Below, in pieces: positions 1 to 9,947 of a stretch of 64,000 bases of DNA. Each line of letters begins with the position of its first letter. Positions within the stretch are counted from its first letter, which is position 1. The notes beneath the pieces were generated by a model. The model was not told the origin of the DNA, made no database searches, and worked only from the letters and a program-made list of their open reading frames with translations. Source of the DNA: Isochrysis galbana (taxonomy: Eukaryota; Haptophyta; Isochrysidales; Isochrysidaceae); the NCBI GenBank assembly GCA_018136815.1, contig CM030931.1, forward strand, positions 1,715,398-1,779,397, given 5' to 3'. A program made the position numbers and the translations under genes.

Positions 1-40
1 TAGTAGGTGTGTAGCCCAGAATCTTCAGATGTTTTTTTAA
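1..40 (+). repeat. Retroposon 3'-tail copy (GAATCTTCAGATG-T tail)
   Basis: The window opens inside a copy of a short dispersed motif: TAGTAGGTGTGTAGCCC, then GAATCTTCAGATG, then a run of seven T. Related copies lie at 15052-15092, 53821-53859, 59557-59598 and 63517-63562 (+) and at 35872-35918 and 38151-38190 (-). The T-run at one end, and target duplications at two of the copies, suggest it is the 3' end of a non-LTR retroposon family. Confidence 0.6.
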
Positions 41-913
41 AGGTGAATTTTGCCCGTGCGCGGGGCGCGGGGGTCTGCCTGAACGGCCCGGCATGCCTCT
101 TCCTTCACCCAGAGTCCCAGAGTGCGCCGCATGCAATACTTGCGAAGCTAGCCCCACTCACCCAATGCGCACATGCCCCCCCTTTGACTCCACCCTTACA
201 AATAGTAAAAAAAAACTGTTTGACCCCGCCCTACATGTGTTATTGTATGCCACGACACTTGATCACTCTTTGCTCTCAACTCCCAACTTGAAGTTGAAAT
301 CCTGCACCAGCAACCTCAACATCCACCTTGGGCTGCCTAATTGCTAATTGCCACCCAGCGCACCGCCTTTGCAACTGGATGCAGCTTCACCCATATTCCC
401 AGTTGCAAAATTTTCGCTATTGCTTATTGGACCCACAACCCGTCCCAAGCTCCATCGCCGCAAGCGCCCAAACTGAAACTGAAAGTCCTCCTACTTACTC
501 TCGATTCCGGAAGACGCAAGCCAAGCACTCCAGAAAGACACGTCGAGATTTTGCGTAGGTACCCACCAACGACCAACACACAAAAGCCCAAGCCAAGCTA
601 GATACATTACGGCACAAGTACGAAGCACGAAGCGACCGCCTTTCGGGAGTGTTGATATGCGGGGGGGGGGGGGGGCGGATGAAGCAAAGAGAAGAATAGA
701 GGCGCGTCTGGGATGCAGGGACGCGTATGTGGCGCCCATTCCCGAGACACAAAAAGCCTCAGTACAGCGAGTGCCTCCTGCAGCACTTGCCAGTTCGCTG
801 ATCTACACAAGCACAAGTGCGTTGCAACATGTACTGGGGGCGCTGAGGCTGTGATGTGCCTAAGCCCGATGACTCGAAAGGACGTTGGCTCCTGGCACTA
901 CATCAATTGCACT
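41..913. other. No gene seen; transposon terminus near 185-232
   Basis: I see no supportable gene. Bases 205-232 (ACTGTTTGACC...GCCCTA) match the terminus of an element end also seen at 50345-50387 and, inverted, at 26429-26465. A run of G lies at 660-675. The rest looks like ordinary intergenic sequence downstream of the L13 gene. Confidence 0.5.
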
Positions 914-1701
914 CTAAACGCAGACAACAGCGTCCGGGTCCGTAAGGTCGAGGACCTTCGAATCAGGCTCCGAAGTCAGGCCCCCAAATGTCAATGGCTC
1001 TGGCGATTGGGCTGCGTGAGGATGCTCTGAGCCCTTATAGACCTTCAGGTGGCGGAAAAGCTCGCGGCCGTGCGAATTGTGAGGAAGCATTCCCTTCACA
1101 GCCTTCTCAACAATCCTGCAAAGTTGCACGCGGCACTGCGTCAGAATGGGCTGTCTGATGAGAACGTGGCCCAAGAACAAGCAAAAGCAGTGCTATCCAC
1201 ACCAAGCGTATCCACGCAAGCCGCAAGCAGTGCAGACATGCACCTCTCCGGGATGCGCTGCTGAAGCTCGTTGAAAGATTCAATCTTCATACCACCCGGG
1301 CGGCCCGAGTGGCGGCGGTAAAGCTTCTCCTCAGCCTTCTTCCCGGTCACAATCACCTTGTCCGCATTGACCACAACCACACAGTCACCGACATCGGCGC
1401 CAGGCGTGAACTCAGCCTTATGCTTGCCCAGGAGAATCTTAGCGATCTCCGACGACATGCGACCCAGGCGCAAGCCCTTAGCATCAACCACGTACCACTT
1501 CTTCGCGGCCATTGCCGTGTCATCCGACTTCGGCATCCAGGTCTTCTGGCCAGGCATCATCGGGACCGCCTTCTCAACGCCTACCTCCATGCGGAGAGCA
1601 GCGACGCGGCCGGTGTGGGGCGCGGGGGCCGCGGCGGGCATGACATAGGCGAGCGAGCTGCATGAGCAGAGCGCGAGGACGGCGGCGCGCATGGCGACCA
1701 T
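914..1701 (-). CDS. rpl13: Plastid-targeted ribosomal protein L13 (2 exons)
   Basis: This is a bacterial-type uL13 protein of the large ribosomal subunit, most likely of the plastid ribosome. Exon 1 is 1701-1244, a 128-nt GT-AG intron is 1243-1116, and exon 2 is 1115-914; the join keeps frame and gives 219 aa. The mature part begins with [21 protein letters not shown] and carries the family blocks [18 protein letters not shown] and [18 protein letters not shown], ending close to the usual C-terminus with about 22 extra residues. The first ATG with a sensible leader is at 1701: residues 4-18 are hydrophobic (signal peptide), followed by a Pro/Ala-rich, acid-poor segment, as in bipartite leaders of secondary plastids. 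An upstream in-frame Met at 1836 would add a Pro/Leu-rich stretch and is less likely. Plastid rather than mitochondrial location is inferred from the leader. Confidence 0.93.
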
Positions 1702-2161
1702 CTGGGCTGAAGAGGAAGGGGGGGGAGGAAGGAGAAGGGGGGAAAGGGGGGGCGGAAGAAGCAGAGGCGCAGCAGGCGTGAGGGCTCCGTGCACCAGAGA
1801 AGAGCGCCTCGCACGTCTCCCGAGATCACAGCCCAACTCGAGTACCGGGGGGGGGGGGGGGGGGAGCCTAAGCTTAGGCCGTGTTTTAACCCTAGTATAT
1901 AAAGGTGGTTTAAAAAGGTGGTTCCGTAGGATTTAGAAAGAGGTGGGAAATCGGCAGGTGGGCAGGTGGGCGGCGGGTGGAGCAGGTTCGCGCGCTCTCC
2001 AGCGAGGAGCTCTCCCTCCCCAAGGGAGGTCGTGGCGATATATGGGATGCTGTGGGATGTGGGATCGAGCTCGCGCTTGATCGTGGTACGTGTACGTGGC
2101 AGCGTGGAGCGTGGTAAGCTCGTAGCTCGGTCACTCGTCACTCACTCATTTTAACCACTAT
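1702..2161. other. Upstream region of L13, no gene
   Basis: Intergenic sequence with two purine/G tracts (about 1715-1760 and 1845-1864) upstream of the L13 start. No second gene is visible. The last eight bases (2154-2161, ACCACTAT) are the left target-site duplication of the adjacent transposon. Confidence 0.5.
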
Positions 2162-2505
2162 TAGGGCCCGGCCAAAATATGTAATTATTTAGGAACATAT
2201 TTGGGCCAGTTTTTGCGAGCTAGCTATTTTTACATATTTCTGCATATTTGGGCGAGCCAGAGCTCCCCCCCCCCCCCCCCTGCGCGCTCCTCCCCCTTAC
2301 TGGAGGACACTGGGGCCCCGCGCGGCAGCGACCAGCACAAGCACAACATGCCCGGAGGTGAGCAAGAGCGTGCCTGAGCCGCTCTCATTGCGCGCGCGCG
2401 CGTGAGTGAACCCCCCCCCCCTGTTGTCCTCGCGCAGCTCGTTCGAATCGCTCATCCTCGCGCGACTGGTGGGCATCAAATCATACCAAGTTCCCTACGT
2501 GGGCC

Positions 2506-2697
2506 CTACATGTGAAACACAGGAACAGTGTTTTTTTTCGGAGGCCCAAAACATATGTTTTTCGCTGTTTTATTTCGGGCGGCCCCCCTACCCCACACAT
2601 ATGTTTTTTACATTGTTTTTCTCTGTTTTTTTTCGACGGCAAAAAACATACTGTTTTTGCTGTTTTATTTCTAAGTTTGGCTGTGTTTCACATGTAG
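2506..2697. mobile_element. TIR element (MITE) with about 10-bp TSD, nested in hAT element
   Basis: A 192-bp insertion bounded by CTACATGTGAAACACAG and its inverse CTGTGTTTCACATGTAG. Flanks are TACGTGGGCC (2496-2505) and GACGTGGGCC (2698-2707), a 10-bp duplication with one mismatch. The interior is rich in T-runs and TTTTCGGAGGCC. A degraded relative begins at 47849. The length of the duplication points towards a Mutator-like origin; that assignment is inference. Confidence 0.75.
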
Positions 2698-2894
2698 GAC
2701 GTGGGCCCTTGCTGTAAGGATTGCCTTGAGCCTTTCTCCCAATTCTGCTTAATGTGAGTGTGTGTTTTCCTTGCTTGCTTGCATGTTCCCCTCTGTTCGG
2801 GCCACTTCCCTTGCTGACCAAGTGGCAAGTGGCGGCGTCTGTCATGCTGCGATACAATCGCAACAACAAGTGTAAGGGGCAGGTTCCTGCGCCT

Positions 2895-3048
<154 letters not shown>

Positions 3049-3211
3049 GCCGTGTATAGCTCCGTGTAGCGTGTAGCGTAGCGTTATTATTAGGTTGTGG
3101 TACGTGGCATAGCGTCGTATGACGTGATATTTACAACATATTTGGGTGCCTTTTTTGATATTTTTGCAACATATTTGGGCAAATTTTCCTACATATTTTG
3201 GCCGACCCCTA

Positions 3212-6200
3212 ACCACTATTTTCCACCAGACCCGACAAACAGGCTAGAAAGAACGAAACGAGAACCCGAATTCTAGATCGCTAGGGACGAACCCTACCAA
3301 CCTAGATGTGCCTGAGCTTCACCGTGTGGCCGCACGGCGAAGGACATGGAAACAAGAGCCTGGAAATCGCATCATCTAGGATGAATGCGACACATGCAGA
3401 CCAAGACCAGGACAACTGCGCGAGCGCGCGCAGCGCGCCGCGCGCCGCGAGAGACTGGCCTATTATCTAGATATCTAGGTATCTTGTTCCACACCTTAGC
3501 ACCTTAGCTGTTGATCCTCTCGCAGATCGAGGTGCTAGCTGGCTGGGCCAGGACCACCATGGCTACCTGAAGCCGCCGCTTCGCCAGCGACTAGCTAGTC
3601 CGTGGGGCGGCAAGGGGGGCGCCCTCGGCGGGGGGCCCGGAAGAGAGGGGAAAGTCACGCCGGCGCGCTCCATCGCAACCAAGTATAATCTTAGTTGTTG
3701 TAACGAATGGAATGAAGCGCGGGAAGCCGAAGAATCAAGCAAGGGCCCCAACCTCCTACACCTTCCATGCGCGCACAGTGTGAGAAAAAGTCCCGCTGGG
3801 GGACAATAAGAAAAAACTGGGCTCAAGCAGACAAGTCCCCGGCCACAGTGTGAGAAAAAGTCCCGCTGGCCGCTGGGGGACAATAAGAAAAAACTGGGCT
3901 CAAGCGGACAAGTCCCCGGCACCCGGGGAGACAGCCGCGAGAGGCGAGGCGGGAGAGGAGAATTCTCTCGGGGGAGGATTAGAGAGGGTGAGGGCATAGC
4001 AAAACAACTGAAATGCAGCGACCGGGAAACGTAAGTTCTCTGTCGTTCACCGACAAATGATTTGACAACTCTACGATAGATAGATTTATTCTCATAAACA
4101 TATCATTAAATTATGTTACGAATGGTGCCCCCAGCGCCCTTTCAAACATGCCACAAACACCACAAATCAGGCTCTAGACGCGCACATATGGACTGCCTGC
4201 GCGTCGCCATGCGGCGCACAGACAGTCCATACACATATCTTACGAATACACACGCGCACTGCCCCCCCAATTCGACCCCTTCGAGCCCTGTAGCCGATCT
4301 GCTGACCGGCCGCGCCTGCCGAGAGAGACGCCAACTCTGACTTTTCAGCCAGGGAAGCTTGCTGCGAGGCGGGTGTGGGCTGGGGCGGGGTCAGGTGCTG
4401 GGTATGGCATACCCAAGCCAAGGCCGGGCGGGGGGCTCGCGCTGCGCGCGCGCTGCTCGCACCTGGCTTCTGGCGCTCGTCTGCGCGCTGCGAAGGGGGG
4501 AGTGCGAGAACGACCTGGAGGCGAGCGCGGCGAGCGTGAAGGGGCACATCGCGGCAGGCAGCGTGGGGGGGACTTACATTTGGTGTTGGCCGCGCAAGCA
4601 CACCCCTGTGGCAAGCTGGGCTGCCAGAGAGGAGTGGGGGAAGGGGGGGGAGGGGAGCGGCGCGCGGCGGGCCTCCGCGGCCGCTGCAGCGGCTAAGTCC
4701 CCGGCACCCGGGGAGATAGCCGCTGGAGCGAGCCCTTATTGTCACCTTTTGGCACCAGAATCTCACACTTTTGCCGAGTAGAAACCCGAAACGTAGTCGA
4801 ACACCATCAGACATCAGACTTTGAAAGCCAGACTCCACACCATGTAGCACCATACCTATACCTGAGCAATTATGAACATCAAAACGAGAACAATCGAGAA
4901 TCGAGAACGAGGACGCGGGTGGCCGAAGCCTGAACGAGAATGATTGATTGAGCGAGGGTGGCCTTTTAGCCGAAACGAGAAGAGTGAAGAGTGATCGATC
5001 GCAAGCGATCGAAACGGGCGAATATTTACTCAACTAAGGTGCAAACAAGAGAATAATGAGGACCGGAGATCGAAGACCAAAGGAATCGACGACGAATGCG
5101 AAGACGAGGACGAGAACGAGAACGAGGTCGAGGTCGAGGGCCAGGCTGAAAACCTTGGGAACCACCACAACAAACTACAAACTCAACCGCCGGACAAGCG
5201 GACAAGATCTCCTATGCAAAGGTATATTAATATTAAAGATCATGTGAGGACAGGAAAACCTATGTGGATGTGGGGGTCAGGTGGTGGTGATTGGCGTACG
5301 CTTCTCCATGTGTTCGGTGGTGGTGATTGAACGCTTCTCGCCTTGTTTTCACGTGTGCCCCTTGGGAGCCGTTGAAGCACCCGAAATCTTCATCCCGGCA
5401 CGACCTTTTCCTTTTCCCAATTGCGAGTTGGATTCTTTACTTTTTGTGCTTTAGCGGGAGCAAAATTGAGAATATTCGAAAGGGGCCATGGATGTAGGGA
5501 ACGCAAAAAGAAAGTACACGCGCTTGTGCGACTTTGAGCGATCTCCTCGTCATGCATGCACTTCATGTATGGTGGTGGGTGGTTCGCATCGGTACGCGTC
5601 GGTTGCCGCAGCTTGCTGGCCGCCGCCTACAACAGACATACACACCGCTACAACAACTACATCTAGCATTCATTCCTGCGTTTCGTGCTCCTACCGGCAG
5701 AACACAGCTAGGGTCGCGGATGGATGAACTACAGAACCGGACAATGCCGGTGGATCAGTGCTAGCAGGCAATTCGAGAGATGGACGGAGAGAGGGAGCAA
5801 GACGTGGAAACATGAGTGAGAGAGACACTCACGAATGAGAGAGACATTGCTGTTGCCGCCATTGGCGCTGCCTCTTCGGCCTCCATAGCTTGGTCAAAAC
5901 ATAAGAAGAGCATGTGGGCGGGTGGGTGGTGAGGTGACAGAGTAATGGCGATCTTCTGTGGCAAGGGGTAAACGACTTGAAGCCGCGTTGGTTGCGTAGA
6001 CAGCTTCCAATTGCACGTCGCACATGACTCAACTGCCAAGCCGAGCGGGACGATTCGGAGCGTATCGCGTAGGGGGGAATGGCCCAAGCACGCCTCCCAC
6101 TGAGGCACTGGAGCACGAAACTGGCCGGCGACCATCATCATGCCAAGGCTACAATTTGAGTATAGGCTCATGGCTCATCTCGCTTCGAGCCAAGGCGTGC

Positions 6201-6214
6201 ATAAACTATGCCGA
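3212..6214. other. 3-kb gene-less stretch with repeat fragments
   Basis: No supportable gene on either strand. It contains: bases 3478-3512 resembling the right terminus (TTGTTCCACRCCTTAG) of the hAT-like family at 56356-58059; a tandem duplication of about 70 bp at 3776-3920 (CAGTGTGAGAAAAAGTCCCG units); G-rich sequence at 4370-4700; and purine-rich GAGAACGAGGACG-type simple repeats at 4880-5145, reminiscent of the inverse of the pyrimidine repeats at 41.9-42.2 kb. Long open frames here on the minus strand (for example 4167-5033) look compositional only. Confidence 0.5.
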
Positions 6215-7789
6215 CTAGTCGAAAAAGTCCGTTGACCTCATCTTGCCACCATACCGTCGAAAGCAATCCCAGCGGCAGCACCACGTGTTATTCGTAAAGA
6301 AGAAGAAATACGTGCCGATGCACGCTGCAAACAAGAGGAGGACCACGGAGGCAACAACGATGTTGAATAGGGTGCCCTCGGTGAGGCCAAAGTCCTTCTC
6401 TTCGTTGTCGAAGAGCGGCGTCTTGAAGTTCATCCCAAAGACGCTGGCGATGCATGCAGCAGCGCCAAAGATAGCGGCAAGGATCCCAGCAAGCACATCC
6501 ACTTTTAAGAGCCTATTCCGTGCAGAGTCAAGTCGGAATGAGACGAACTTCTCAGTCGTTTCTATGGAATAGGTGATCGCGTCGAGCGCACCGAGTGTGG
6601 AGCCGACCTCTTGCGCGTAGGACTCCAGCAGCATCTCTACCTCCTCGTGGTCGTCTTGCTCCTCTCCAGGAAGGTTCAGCCCCAGTTTGGGCGAAATGGA
6701 ACCCTCAAACGACCCATCCTCGCGCCTTCGTGGCGCCTCTGCATGGTGTAGCCGTGTGAGATACATTCGTGCCATATCGTCGTCTTCATCGAGACACGCA
6801 CCGATAGCGCGGTCGAGGGCCTGTGCTGTGAGCGTCAGTTCACGGACGCTCTGCTTTAACTCACGCACAGTTTCCAGCTGGCGTGACCCGGCGACCACGC
6901 GGGAACCAAGCACTGTTTTGCGTAGTTCATGAAGAGCGTCACGAACCTTGTGCTGCAGGCTCTCTTGCCGCTTGTGCAAGTCCGAACACGCAATCATCAG
7001 AACAGCCTCAAGAGCAGCGAATTCAAAGGGTGGGGATATATAGGATTCCGCCGGATGGAAGCTTGGTTGCTGGCCCAGTTGCGCTCCTTGCGGAGGCGTG
7101 AATTTGCCTTCGGAGCTAGGGGTATAGACACTAGCCCTGGCCATTGGCGTCCCTCCTGTGAATGGTCCACCTTCGCGATGTGGTACATAGGGGCTCGTTC
7201 CATTAGAATGAGCCGCACCTCCAGTCGGAGGCCCGTGGTCTCCTTTTAGCACCATAGTGAGATTGCGATTCACCTCCTGCAGCAGCGAGTCTGCGCCGTC
7301 CGGCACCACGAAGTACAAGCGGTCATGTGTAATTATGGCTCGCAGCTCTGTGCGGCCGAGAGACACCGTGATGGAGCCACAGCGCACAAATATAATGGGT
7401 TCGAGGCGGCCAGCAAAGAGCGGATCCACCTTTCTCACGTCCCGAGCCTTGAGCAATGCGTCGTTGCCCGTGAGCTTTGGCTGAGGCTGGCCAGGCGCCG
7501 CGCGTAGCCGCATCGGCGTCGAGACGGTGCGCGCCTCCTCGAGCAGCTCGCGGCGCGACATGTGGCGCATGAGCGGAGGGTTCTTTGAGTCCATCTGATA
7601 CACCAGCATCGTCCGCTGGTAGTCCTTCATCATGTGCCTGCGTGCCTCAATGGCAGAGTCTGTGCCGCTTGCGCCAAAGGGCACAGCAAAGTGCACCCAC
7701 TCACGGTGCTCATCGTGCGAGGCGACATGCTGGTCGTGCAGCTGGCCGGCCGGCGCGTCGCCGGCCAGCTCGCCTGCCGATTCGGTCAT
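6215..7789 (-). CDS. CorA/MRS2-family magnesium transporter, single exon
   Basis: A 524-residue membrane protein of the CorA/MRS2/ALR group, which forms homopentameric Mg2+ channels. The N-terminal half is soluble, with a helical, charged central section ending in YSIETTEKFVSFRLDSARNR, which resembles the long stalk helix before the pore. Transmembrane helix 1 (about 430-451) runs directly into the family signature GMNF (about 452-455), followed by a short acidic loop and transmembrane helix 2 (about 473-498); the C-terminus is short and basic/aromatic. The first ATG is at 7789; a longer open frame would need a TTG. A low-complexity Ser/Pro/Gly segment (about 190-245) is inserted in the soluble domain. 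The target membrane (plasma, vacuole, mitochondrion or plastid) cannot be told from the sequence. The gene is divergent from the TLC-like gene at 8695. Confidence 0.92.
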   Translation of the reverse strand: MTESAGELAGDAPAGQLHDQHVASHDEHREWVHFAVPFGASGTDSAIEARRHMMKDYQRTMLVYQMDSKNPPLMRHMSRRELLEEARTVSTPMRLRAAPGQPQPKLTGNDALLKARDVRKVDPLFAGRLEPIIFVRCGSITVSLGRTELRAIITHDRLYFVVPDGADSLLQEVNRNLTMVLKGDHGPPTGGAAHSNGTSPYVPHREGGPFTGGTPMARASVYTPSSEGKFTPPQGAQLGQQPSFHPAESYISPPFEFAALEAVLMIACSDLHKRQESLQHKVRDALHELRKTVLGSRVVAGSRQLETVRELKQSVRELTLTAQALDRAIGACLDEDDDMARMYLTRLHHAEAPRRREDGSFEGSISPKLGLNLPGEEQDDHEEVEMLLESYAQEVGSTLGALDAITYSIETTEKFVSFRLDSARNRLLKVDVLAGILAAIFGAAACIASVFGMNFKTPLFDNEEKDFGLTEGTLFNIVVASVVLLLFAACIGTYFFFFTNNTWCCRWDCFRRYGGKMRSTDFFD

Positions 7790-8117
7790 GCCAGCGGCGA
7801 GAAGAGGTGAGGTCAAATCTGTTATTGCGGCAGGGAGCGAGCGGGCGAGGGAGGGAGGGGCGGTGAAGGATGGGTGCGGGTCCTTGCCGTCCGCTCGAGC
7901 CGTGCGAGGGTGGCACCGCGAGAGAAGAGAAAGAGGAGTGAGAGAGAGGAGAATGGGCAGAGGCCGAGGCTCGACGGGGCGAGCGAGCGCTTCCCCCCCC
8001 CCTCGCCCCTCTTCCCCTCTTCCCCTCGCCTCACTTCCCCCAGAGAGCCCCCTTTCGTCTCTTCCCCACCCTTCCTTTCATTGTCCTCACCCCGCCCGCC
8101 AATTGCTCTCTCTCCCT

Positions 8118-8169
<52 letters not shown>

Positions 8170-8694
8170 CCCTCTGTCCCTTCCCCCCCCCTCTCCCTCT
8201 CTCTCCCTCCTCCTCTATCCCGTCACCACTCTCTCTCTCTCCCTCTCCCTCCCTCCCTCCCTCCCTCCCTCTCCTCTCCTTCTCTCTCTCTCCCTCTTCC
8301 TCCCCCTCTCCCTCTCCCCCTGTTTCCCCGCCCCCTCTCCCCTCTCCCCCTCCCACCTCTTCTTTCTCCCTCTCCTCTCTCCACCCCAGTCCCTCCTCCT
8401 CTCCCCCCCTTTTCCCTCTCTCTCTATTGCTTTCCTCCCTCCTCCTCTCTGCCTCTCCCCTTCCACAACCGACGGAGAACGAGACGAGAGAAGATAAAGG
8501 CCACCTTGTTGAAGAATAGCGTACGCGCACCTGTTCTGACACAGAGAGACAAAGAACAAGCGGAGAAAGAGAAGAGAGAGAGACCCACCACACCGAGGGA
8601 GAGAGGAGAGCGGGCACGGGCACCGAGGCGAGAGCTGCTCCTGTGAGCTCGCGGGCGGCGGCTCCGTCGCTTTCGACGGCACTCGCTCTTCCCC
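7790..8694. promoter_or_regulatory. Divergent intergenic region with long polypyrimidine tract
   Basis: The space between two divergently transcribed genes must hold both promoters. It is dominated by a C/T-rich tract on the + strand at about 7985-8465, including a (CT)n run at 8124-8166. Read from the minus strand it is purine-rich. No clear TATA or other core element can be named. Confidence 0.45.
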
Positions 8695-9303
8695 ATGGCT
8701 GCAGTCGGCCGGGCGGAGCTCCTCGCCACCTTGTGGACTGTCTCAGTACTTCTCGGGTCGCGGCTCTTGCCTCCAATCTTTGGGACAGTCAAGGTGGCAG
8801 GTGCTCCACGGTGGCGCAGCGTCTCATCGCTGGTGACACAATGGACGGTCTTCCCATTGTGCTACTTGTGCGGTGGAGAAGTGGGCGAGCGCCTCTTCTG
8901 CTATATCTTTGCGCTGTACATGCTCATCGACTTTGTGGTCGTCAAGCTTGACTTCATCCTGATCCTGCACCATATTTTCTGCCTTGTGGGGCACGCAATC
9001 ATTTGCGTTTACGAGCCGGAGGGCTTCATGCAATACTTTGCTGGCGTTGTTGCACTCGAGTTGGGCTCGGGCTGCATGAACCAGTATTGCGTGTATCCCA
9101 ATTCAGCGCTCGGCGCGCCACTCTACGTGGTTGGCATGAGTGTCTCCAATCTCGCTGGCCTTTACTCTGCGTACCAGTGGAGCTTGCTCCCTGCATCTTT
9201 CTCGACAAAGGCATTTAACATCATCACGATTGTCGTTATTGTATTCATGCGCCAGAAATCGTGCTACAAGTATATCAGAAAGGGACCATACGCCCGCCAC
9301 TGA
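8695..9303 (+). CDS. TLC-domain-like multi-pass membrane protein
   Basis: A 202-aa protein with five or six hydrophobic segments. The spacing and the core motif DFVVVKLDFILILHHIFCL resemble the TLC (TRAM/LAG1/CLN8) domain, in which a His-His pair after an Asp-containing helix is conserved. Family members act in the ER membrane in ceramide synthesis, lipid sensing or membrane composition; which applies here cannot be judged. The C-terminus is short and basic (KSCYKYIRKGPYARH), plausible for an ER membrane protein. The ATG at 8695 is the first in frame. Assignment to TLC rests on motif recognition only and other small multi-pass families are possible. Confidence 0.65.
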   Translation: MAAVGRAELLATLWTVSVLLGSRLLPPIFGTVKVAGAPRWRSVSSLVTQWTVFPLCYLCGGEVGERLFCYIFALYMLIDFVVVKLDFILILHHIFCLVGHAIICVYEPEGFMQYFAGVVALELGSGCMNQYCVYPNSALGAPLYVVGMSVSNLAGLYSAYQWSLLPASFSTKAFNIITIVVIVFMRQKSCYKYIRKGPYARH

Positions 9304-9947
9304 CAATCTGGACATCTGCATCTATTCATTTCCCTCTAGCCTCTATCTCAGGCTCATCTTGGACAACCTGTGCTTGTAGACTTCTCCTACACAAGTTGAT
9401 TGCCATCGCTTTGCAGTGCATCAATCCATGCGCATGCGCGTTCGTCCTAGGTAGACGCAGACGCGGGTTCGGCTCCAACGTCGTTCCACTACGAACACCC
9501 TCCCTGAGCGTACGCCCCCCTTTATTCTGAATGTGAAAATCGTTGTGGCACCATCCACGCAAGCACGTGTAGATGCTACTCTGGACACTAGAATCGTTGG
9601 CCTACAACTAAGTTTATACTTGGTTCACACATGAGGGGGCACGATCCCCCCCTCTCTCCACTCCTCCCCTGCCGTGGGGAGAGAACCACCCACCCTCCTG
9701 GCATGCCTGATGGCTGCTTGCCAGGAGCACACTGCCTTGCTGACCCACTCTCCCACTGACAGCCACGCCTGGTTCGCTCGTCCTGGCCCATCGTGGCCAG
9801 CCCATCGCTCCAAGCCCCCCTCCCCCCCTGGTCGACAGGCAGACAGGTGCAGCGTGGGGGCCCCAGAGGCTCAGGAGCGCCAGCGAGGGAGAGGTAGGGG
9901 AGGCCAGGGCCCAGTCCGCCAATGCTGGGAGAAGACCACGCTTCTCG

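Noticed and set aside
1141-1836. L13 start at the upstream Met 1836
   Set aside because: It would place a Pro/Leu-rich stretch before a proper signal peptide; 1701 gives a normal bipartite leader.
4167-5033. 288-codon minus-strand frame
   Set aside because: Composition is random, crosses G-rich and simple-repeat sequence, and matches nothing I know.
7632-8519. 295-codon Ser/Pro/Leu frame and its minus-strand Arg/Glu partners
   Set aside because: They follow from the CT-rich tract between two divergent genes; no domain and no codon pattern.
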